Below are positions 58,150 to 64,000 of a stretch of 64,000 nucleotides of DNA, one piece after another. This DNA comes from Lachnospiraceae bacterium UBA1759. GTDB taxonomy: Bacteria > Bacillota > Clostridia > Lachnospirales > Lachnospiraceae. The DNA is taken from NCBI GenBank assembly GCA_002315555.1, contig DCHF01000049.1, positions 290 to 64,289 on the forward strand. The letters run 5' to 3'. The translations under genes were made by a program, and so were the position numbers. How positions within the stretch are numbered: position 1 is the stretch's first letter; the number at the start of each line of letters is the position of its first letter. The notes beneath the pieces were generated by a model. That model was given only the letters and a program-made list of their open reading frames with translations. It searched no databases and was not told the origin of the DNA.

Positions 58150-59196
58150 GTGGTACGGATCTACAAGTGTCCGGGTTGCGGAAGTGAAATGATCTATGAT
58201 GCCGGTACAGATCGTCTGATCTGTCCGCATTGCGGCCAAACGCGCGCGATCGACGAGGTAGAGGCGCAGGAGGCAAGCGGATATTCGACCGGACTGATCG
58301 GACAGGAGACCGCGGACAATGCCGGCGACGGCATGAAGGAATACAAATGTCCGGGATGTGGCGCGAGTATCGTCACCGATGAGTTCACCGCAGCGACCTT
58401 CTGTTCCTTCTGCGGAAGTCCGACGCTGATCGAAAGCCGGGTGGACGGTAAGTTCAGACCCAGCCGGATCCTTCCGTTCAAATTTGACAAGAAAGCAGCG
58501 CAGGAGAAGTTTAAGACGTGGACCGGAACCGGCTTCCTGACACCGGCTTCGTTTAAATCCCAGGCTGTCATGGATAAAGTCAGCGGCATTTATGTTCCGT
58601 ATTGGCTTTATTCCTATGATGCGCGCGTGGACATCGCCGCAGACTGTACCCGCGAGTTCAGCCAGCGTGAAGGCAATCTGGAAACCATCACAACGGAGCA
58701 TTACAGGGTGAACCACACCACGCACGGCCGTTATGAGAACGTGCCCTACGACGCGTCCGAAAAGATGCCGGATGAGAGCATGGCCGTTCTGGAACCGTTT
58801 GATTACAGCGATTTGCGGGACTTCAAACTGCCGTATCTGTCCGGTTATATGGCGGAGAAATACCAGTATTCCGCAGATGAGCTCGGCGAAACTGTCCGCA
58901 GCGAACTGGCACCGGACGTTTTGAATGCTTCCGTGGGAACGATCCGCGGATACGCCTCGGTGAATGTCATCGACTCCGATGTCAAATTTCTGAATGAGAC
59001 CGCCGAATACGTCATGTGTCCCGTCTGGACGCTGAATTTCAAGTACGGCGGAAAGAATTATCCGCTTTACATGAACGGTCAGGACGGTAAGATCGACGGC
59101 GTACTGCCGCGCAGCAAGGGCAAGACATTCCTGTTATTTGCCGGTGCATTTACGGTGTGTTTCCTGCTTTCGCTTTTGATGGGAGGTATATTCTGA
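58150..59196 (+). CDS. double zinc-ribbon protein with C-terminal membrane helix
   Basis: The 348-residue protein begins with two zinc ribbons: CPGCG/CPHCG at about 7-28 and CPGCG/CSFCG at about 66-89. A long soluble region follows (GIYVPYWLYSYDARVDIAADC). One C-terminal helix (TFLLFAGAFTVCFLLSLLMGG) anchors it, leaving the ribbons in the cytoplasm. A GTG start at 58150 is set by AAGGAGGT. It overlaps the TPM gene by one base (TGATG), so they are translationally coupled. Such proteins are sometimes misnamed as helicases; no helicase motif is present. Confidence 0.82.
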   Translation: MVRIYKCPGCGSEMIYDAGTDRLICPHCGQTRAIDEVEAQEASGYSTGLIGQETADNAGDGMKEYKCPGCGASIVTDEFTAATFCSFCGSPTLIESRVDGKFRPSRILPFKFDKKAAQEKFKTWTGTGFLTPASFKSQAVMDKVSGIYVPYWLYSYDARVDIAADCTREFSQREGNLETITTEHYRVNHTTHGRYENVPYDASEKMPDESMAVLEPFDYSDLRDFKLPYLSGYMAEKYQYSADELGETVRSELAPDVLNASVGTIRGYASVNVIDSDVKFLNETAEYVMCPVWTLNFKYGGKNYPLYMNGQDGKIDGVLPRSKGKTFLLFAGAFTVCFLLSLLMGGIF

Positions 59197-59975
59197 TGAG
59201 AAAATATCTGTCATATATCCTGTTGCTCATCCTGGCGTGCACGATTTTGTGTGGTTTTTCTTTTCCGAAGGATATGTCATCGAACTGCTATGTGTATGAC
59301 GAGGGCGATTTCCTGACGGCTGCGGAGGAAGCGCAGATCCAGGCGGCAATCGAAAGTGTTAATACAAAGGCTGACATTCTGGTCGTGTTTACGGACCGTC
59401 CGGAAAGCGCCGATGAACGCGCTTGCGCGGAGAATATTGCAAAGGCCTGGCGCGACGCCGGCTATGCAACGAAGAAGAACCGGGAAACGGTCGTTTTCTA
59501 TGTCGATATGGCAAACCGCCGGTTCTTTACGAATGAGTACAATGACAAGGAAAAATGGCTGGTCAGCGATGAGGAGATCGATTCGATCACCTATGCGGTC
59601 CGGAGCGATATGAGTGCCGGCCGGTACGGAAGCGCAGCTTTAACGGCGGTCGAGTACATCGGCGAGTATGCAAAGCCCGGCTTCTTCCAGACGGTTTGGG
59701 CATGGCTGATGTCCGGTGCGTTTGGCGGTGGTCTGGCGACCCTGATCGGCGTGGGCTCGCACAATAAGAGTTCCAAAGTGGCCAGACGCTATTACCTGAA
59801 GGATCAGGAGGTTCAGATCCTCGCGAGCAACGAGTTCTACACCGGAAGCACGCAGAGGACCATCGACCATACGCCTCAGGAGCGTCAGGACTCCGGCCCC
59901 GGTGGCGGTGGCGGCGGATTTACGCCTTCATCCGGCGGTTCCTCCGGAAACCACGGAGGCGGAGCGTCATTCTAA
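59196..59975 (+). CDS. TPM-domain membrane protein
   Basis: This 259-residue protein has an N-terminal signal or anchor (LSYILLLILACTILCG), a TPM_phosphatase-type domain (about 30-155, YVYDEGDFLTAAEE start and ADILVVFTD), and a membrane helix near 165-190 (VWAWLMSGAFGGGLATLIG). The tail is Gly/Ser-rich and ends GGGASF, typical of this family. TPM domains occur in photosystem repair factors and in many bacterial envelope proteins of unclear role. ATG 59196 follows GGGAGGT. It is cotranscribed with the zinc-ribbon gene. Confidence 0.85.
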   Translation: MRKYLSYILLLILACTILCGFSFPKDMSSNCYVYDEGDFLTAAEEAQIQAAIESVNTKADILVVFTDRPESADERACAENIAKAWRDAGYATKKNRETVVFYVDMANRRFFTNEYNDKEKWLVSDEEIDSITYAVRSDMSAGRYGSAALTAVEYIGEYAKPGFFQTVWAWLMSGAFGGGLATLIGVGSHNKSSKVARRYYLKDQEVQILASNEFYTGSTQRTIDHTPQERQDSGPGGGGGGFTPSSGGSSGNHGGGASF

Positions 59976-59998
59976 ACAATTACGAATTGAAATGCAGC

Positions 59999-60035
59999 GC
60001 CCGGAAGCTGAGCCTCCGGGCGTCCTGTTTTCTTT
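59999..60035 (+). terminator. terminator of the TPM operon
   Basis: CGCCCGGA pairs with TCCGGGCG, then GTCCTGTTTTCTTTT. Confidence 0.75.
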
Positions 60036-60142
60036 TGCGGATCAATCATCTGCTGCGACTGAAATTCTAAAGCCTATTTATCTTGTATGTTTTCATGAAC
60101 AGGTGTAGAATAGGAAAATATTCTGTGAAAGGAGGATCCCCA

Positions 60143-62611
60143 ATGAGTGAAATGATTCTTTTGGACGGCGCCATGGGCACGATGCTTCAGGCGGCCGGAC
60201 TGCCGCTCGGCGTGCGCCCGGAGGTGTTTGGCATGGAACATCCGGAGATCCTTGAAAAGATCCATAAGGACTATGTGGACGCGGGCAGCCGCGTGATCTA
60301 TGCAAATACATTTTGTGCGAACGCCCATAAGCTGGCGGGGACCGGACATACCGTGAAGGAAGTTGTCACGGCTAATCTGGCGATCGCCAAAAAGGCGGCG
60401 GGAGAACGGGCCCGGGTGGCGCTGGATATCGGCGCGTTGGGCGATCTCCTGGAGCCTCTCGGAACGATGACCTTTGAGGAAGCATATGAGCTGTTCCGGG
60501 AAATGATCGTTGCCGGCGCGGAAGCCGATGCGGACCTGATCGTGTTTGAAACGATGACCGACCTCGCGGAAGTGAAGGCCGGTGTTCTTGCCGCAAAGGA
60601 AAATTGCGACCTCCCGGTCTGGGTAACGATGAGCTTTGAAGAGACCGGCCGCACCTTCCTCGGTACTCTGGTGGAATCCATGGCGTCCACGCTGGACGCA
60701 ATGGGTGTGGACGCCATGGGTATCAACTGCTCCCTCGGTCCGAATGAGATCTACCCGCTGATCAAAAAGATGCGTGAGTGGACGGATAAGCCGCTCATTG
60801 TGAAGCCGAATGCGGGGCTTCCCGATCCGGCAACCGGAAAATACAGTATGACGGCGGCTGATTTTGCCACGGAAATGAAGCCTTTTGCGGAGCTTGGCGT
60901 GTATATCATGGGCGGATGCTGCGGCACCACGCCGGAGTTTATTGCGGCGCTGAAGGAGCAGGTAATGCTGCCTGAATCAGGTAATGCAGGTGTGGCGACG
61001 GCAGCAGCCCGCGCATGCGCAACCATCAAGCGCGGCATCTGTTCCTCCACGCAGATGGTTGCCTTTGGCGGGATCCATCCCATCGGCGAGCGGATCAACC
61101 CGACAGGAAAGAAGCGTTTCCAGCAGGCTCTTCGTGAACGTGATATGAGCTATGTTATGGAGGCAGCGGTCGCTCAGGCCGATGCAGGTGCCGACGTTCT
61201 GGACGTCAACGTGGGCCTTCCGGGCATCAACGAGGCGGAAATGATGACGCAGGTGGTCAAGGCCATTCAGAGCGTAGTGAGTTTGCCGCTTCAGATCGAC
61301 TCCTCGGAGCCTGAGGTCATCGAAGCCGGCCTGCGCGTCTGCAACGGCCGCGCGATCATCAACTCCGTGAACGCGGAGCCCGCGAAGATGGACGCAATTT
61401 TCCCGCTGATGAAGAAATACGGTGCAGCGGCGGTTGCCCTGACCATGGATGATACCGGTCTCCCGGAGACGGCGGAGCAGCGCGTGGCGATGGCCGAGCG
61501 CATCATTGCCCGTGCCGCCGAGTACGGCATTCCGAAGGAGGACATTCTGTTTGACTGCCTGACATTGACCGTGTCCGCGGCGCAGGATCAGGTGAAGGAA
61601 ACGCTGAAGGCGGTGCAGATGGTGCACGACCGCTGGGGCTCGCATTGTGTGCTGGGTGTCAGCAACATTTCCTTTGGCCTTCCGGTGCGCACGAAGATCA
61701 CCACGTCGTTCCTGACGCTGGCAATGGCGCGCGGCCTGGATTTCCCGATCATCAACCCGAACCAGAAGGAAGTCATGGACGCGGTGTACGCGTATCGTAC
61801 ACTTGCGGGCGATGATGTGGATTGCGAAGAGTATATCGGCCGGTTTGCGGAAGAAGAGCAGGAGATGAAGCGGAAAGCCGCGGAAGCGAAGGCAAAGAAG
61901 GCGAGCGGAGCGGCCGGTTTGAGTGAAAAAGCAGGCGCAGGTGAAAAAGCAGGCACGGACAGAGCTTCAAAAGACGGTACCGGTAGTGCAGATTCCGACA
62001 TCAACAACGCTGTTTTAAAGGGCCTCAAGGAAGAAACGGCCAGGCTTACCGCGAAATATCTGGAGACCATGTCCGAGCTGGACGTGATCAATCAGAAGCT
62101 GATCCCTGCGCTCGACCTGGTCGGCGCGAAGTATGAGAAGCAGGAGATCTTCATTCCGCAGCTCATCAAGGCGGCCAATGCAGCCTGCGCCGGCTTTGAC
62201 CTGGTGCGCGACCGCATCCGCGAAAAGGGCGGCGAGAGCGTGAATAAGGGCAAGATCCTGATCGCTACGGTCGAGGGCGATATCCACGACATCGGTAAGA
62301 ACATCGTCAAGGTCGTGCTTGAAAACTACGGGTACGAGGTCATCGACCTGGGCCGCGATGTACCGGCGGAGACCATCGTGGAGACGGCCATCCGCGAGAA
62401 TATTTACCTGATCGGCCTGTCTGCGCTGATGACGACGACTGTTGAATCGATGCGGAAGACCATTGTTGCGCTGCGCGAATCCGGCCACCCCTGCAAGATC
62501 ATGGTGGGCGGCGCGGTGCTCACGCCGGAGTACGCGGAGGAGATCGGCGCGGATTATTATTCAGCGGACGCTAAGGAGTCCGTCGATATTGCAAAGAAGG
62601 TTTTGGGATGA
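60143..62611 (+). CDS. metH: cobalamin-dependent methionine synthase (no reactivation domain)
   Basis: This 822-residue enzyme moves a methyl group from methyl-tetrahydrofolate through cobalamin to homocysteine. The Hcy domain comes first (LLDGAMGTMLQ), with zinc cysteines in GINCS and GGCCGTTP. The pterin domain follows (GERINPTGKKRFQQAL). Next are the B12 cap and binding domains with H715 in EGDIHDIGKN. The AdoMet-binding reactivation domain of E. coli MetH is absent, as in other Clostridia. A linker rich in Ala, Lys and Gly (about 575-615) joins the pterin and B12 parts. ATG 60143 follows AAAGGAGG. It overlaps the next gene (ATGA). No SAM or B12 riboswitch is seen upstream. Confidence 0.95.
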   Translation: MSEMILLDGAMGTMLQAAGLPLGVRPEVFGMEHPEILEKIHKDYVDAGSRVIYANTFCANAHKLAGTGHTVKEVVTANLAIAKKAAGERARVALDIGALGDLLEPLGTMTFEEAYELFREMIVAGAEADADLIVFETMTDLAEVKAGVLAAKENCDLPVWVTMSFEETGRTFLGTLVESMASTLDAMGVDAMGINCSLGPNEIYPLIKKMREWTDKPLIVKPNAGLPDPATGKYSMTAADFATEMKPFAELGVYIMGGCCGTTPEFIAALKEQVMLPESGNAGVATAAARACATIKRGICSSTQMVAFGGIHPIGERINPTGKKRFQQALRERDMSYVMEAAVAQADAGADVLDVNVGLPGINEAEMMTQVVKAIQSVVSLPLQIDSSEPEVIEAGLRVCNGRAIINSVNAEPAKMDAIFPLMKKYGAAAVALTMDDTGLPETAEQRVAMAERIIARAAEYGIPKEDILFDCLTLTVSAAQDQVKETLKAVQMVHDRWGSHCVLGVSNISFGLPVRTKITTSFLTLAMARGLDFPIINPNQKEVMDAVYAYRTLAGDDVDCEEYIGRFAEEEQEMKRKAAEAKAKKASGAAGLSEKAGAGEKAGTDRASKDGTGSADSDINNAVLKGLKEETARLTAKYLETMSELDVINQKLIPALDLVGAKYEKQEIFIPQLIKAANAACAGFDLVRDRIREKGGESVNKGKILIATVEGDIHDIGKNIVKVVLENYGYEVIDLGRDVPAETIVETAIRENIYLIGLSALMTTTVESMRKTIVALRESGHPCKIMVGGAVLTPEYAEEIGADYYSADAKESVDIAKKVLG

Positions 62612-64000
62612 CAGCAAGGGAATTACTGAAAAATGGGTATCTGCTGCTGGACGGCGGCATGGGAACGTATTATTCCCAGCTGAAGCGCGCGTCCGGCCGC
62701 GACGTGGAGAAGGCCTCCATCGCCGAACCGGACCTGATACGCGGCATTCATACCGAATATCTGGAGGCCGGAAGCCAGGCAATCCAGACCAATACATTTG
62801 CGGTGAACCGTGTGAATTATACCGGACAGGCAGACGCGGTCCGCGAGGGGATCGCGGCGTCCTGGAAGCTTGCCAACGAGGCGGCGGAGCCGTTCCACGC
62901 GGCGGTATTCGCGGACATCGGCCCCATCAGCACGGCCAGTGAAAACGTGAAGGTCGCAGACGAACTGATTTTTGTTGCGGACTGCTTCCTTGAGCTTGGC
63001 GCAACGGATTTCCTCTTTGAGACTCAGTCCAATACGGAAGGTCTTGCGGCGGCGGCGGAGCACATCAAGGCTGCTTGCCCGGAAGCATATATTATTACGA
63101 GTTTTGCGGTCCAGGCGGACGGCTTCACACGTGAAGGTATATACGCGCAGACGCTCCTGGATACGATGAAGGTCTGCCCCGCGGTCGATGCCATCGGCTT
63201 CAACTGCGTAAGTGGCGCCCGCCACATGCTGGAACTCGTGCAGGAGCTGGACACGGAGGGGGTGACCCTTTCCATCATGCCGAACGCCGGCTACCCCACG
63301 ATCTTAAATAACCGCACCTTCTATGAGGGCGATCCGGCCTATTTTGCCGGTCAGATGGCGGAACTCCGCAGTCTTGGTGCAGTGATCCTGGGGGGCTGCT
63401 GCGGCACCACGCCGGTGCACATCGAACTGACGCGGAAAGCGCTGAAGGAAGGCGTGGAAGCAGGCACCGGAGAAGCGGCACTCGCAAAGATCCGTGCGAA
63501 AGGAAAGAACAAATCGAACGGCGACGAGGGGGCCGGTGCGGAAAACAGCCCGGAGACCGCGGAGCAGAAGAAAGCCCGGATGCAGCTTCGCGAGATGGCG
63601 GAATCGCCGTTTTACGCTAAACTTCTCCGCAAGGAGAAAGTCGTGGCAGTAGAATTGGACCCGCCGTCCGATGTTACCCTCACCAGATTTATGGCAGGCG
63701 CCTGGGAACTGAAGGGCGCCGGGGCCGATATTCTGACGGTGGCGGATTGTCCCATCGGCCGGGCGCGTATGGACGCAAGCCTTCTGGTTTGCAAGATCCG
63801 TCGCGAACTCAACATGGACGCGATCCCGCACATGACCTGCCGCGACCGCAATTTAAATGCCACAAAAGCGCTTCTTCTGGGCTTATATGCCGAAGGTGTG
63901 CGTAACGTGCTCCTGGTGACCGGTGACCCGATCCCTACCGCGGACCGCGACGAGGTGAAAACGGTCTTCCAGTTCAATTCGCGTAAACTGGCATCCTTTG
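62608..64000 (+). CDS. homocysteine S-methyltransferase / methylenetetrahydrofolate reductase fusion (truncated by window)
   Basis: At least 464 residues are present; the gene runs past the window end. Residues about 1-285 are a homocysteine methyltransferase domain (LLDGGMGTYYSQL, zinc Cys in GFNCVSG and GGCCGTTP). From about 335 a MetF-type reductase domain begins (VVAVELDPPSD, HMTCRDRN, LLVTGDP). Such bifunctional proteins make methyl-tetrahydrofolate and help methyl transfer. ATG 62608 overlaps the metH stop (ATGA), so the two are coupled. It also supplies the methyl-folate that MetH uses. The C-terminus is not visible. Confidence 0.92.
   Translation, partial: MTARELLKNGYLLLDGGMGTYYSQLKRASGRDVEKASIAEPDLIRGIHTEYLEAGSQAIQTNTFAVNRVNYTGQADAVREGIAASWKLANEAAEPFHAAVFADIGPISTASENVKVADELIFVADCFLELGATDFLFETQSNTEGLAAAAEHIKAACPEAYIITSFAVQADGFTREGIYAQTLLDTMKVCPAVDAIGFNCVSGARHMLELVQELDTEGVTLSIMPNAGYPTILNNRTFYEGDPAYFAGQMAELRSLGAVILGGCCGTTPVHIELTRKALKEGVEAGTGEAALAKIRAKGKNKSNGDEGAGAENSPETAEQKKARMQLREMAESPFYAKLLRKEKVVAVELDPPSDVTLTRFMAGAWELKGAGADILTVADCPIGRARMDASLLVCKIRRELNMDAIPHMTCRDRNLNATKALLLGLYAEGVRNVLLVTGDPIPTADRDEVKTVFQFNSRKLASF

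Noticed and set aside
58150..59196. Primosomal helicase PriA-like protein
   Set aside because: Only the zinc ribbons resemble PriA; Walker and helicase motifs are absent and a membrane helix is present.
60036..60142. SAM or cobalamin riboswitch before metH
   Set aside because: The leader is short and shows no conserved riboswitch cores or helices that I can recognise.

Overview
The window looks like chromosomal DNA of an anaerobic Firmicute, most likely a Lachnospiraceae member (Clostridia). The evidence is low-to-mid GC with strong AGGAGG ribosome sites, sigma-A promoters of the TTGACA-N17-TATAAT type, MecA, a CIRCE-controlled htpG, a MetH without a reactivation domain, and many cytoplasmic glycoside hydrolases. 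No rRNA, CRISPR array, prophage or intact insertion sequence was seen. The only RNA gene seen is the 3' part of an initiator tRNA at the left edge.

Layout. 1-4.6 kb: tRNA-fMet end, an AraC/GyrI regulator, a 27-28 bp tandem repeat array, a GH3 enzyme, and an HTH regulator fused to a superoxide-reductase-like domain. 4.8-8 kb: a YhfC-type intramembrane protease, a DUF2278 protein, a Nudix hydrolase, a perfect palindrome carrying two DnaA boxes, and a CAP-domain lipoprotein. 8-19.2 kb: a GPH sugar symporter with a GH3 enzyme that has a long coiled-coil tail, plsX, an ADP-ribosylglycohydrolase, a GH106-like hydrolase, and a SulP transporter. 19.2-26 kb: an M24 peptidase with a TetR regulator opposite a two-gene membrane operon, then a FucI/AraA-fold isomerase with a PfkB kinase, and a LysR regulator.

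26.1-27.4 and 30.8-31.7 kb are AT-rich and decayed. They hold a 29-codon membrane peptide, two frameshifted genes and the 5' end of an IS200-type transposase. A GH2 enzyme lies between them. 31.7-39.3 kb is a divergent sugar-oxidation locus: zinc dehydrogenase, aldose epimerase and AraC regulator on one strand; enolase-superfamily dehydratase, RraA-family protein, SDR dehydrogenase and GH10 xylanase on the other. I infer a non-phosphorylating aldose or uronate route fed by cytoplasmic xylanase.

39.3-64 kb is mostly housekeeping: htpG, a YfcC transporter, a cysteine desulfurase, a DEDDh exonuclease with galE, a flavin reductase, murA, an agarase-like hydrolase, a glcD remnant, mecA, a methyltransferase with hslO, a cold-shock protein, a membrane protein/zinc-ribbon/TPM operon, and metH followed by a homocysteine methyltransferase/MTHFR fusion cut by the window edge.

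None of the six glycoside hydrolases shows a signal peptide. With the symporter and epimerase this suggests import of oligosaccharides and intracellular hydrolysis. The most unusual items are the HTH/superoxide-reductase fusion, the DnaA-box palindrome, the tandem repeat array, and the sugar-oxidation locus with its repeated ATAAC-N5-GTTAT dyads.
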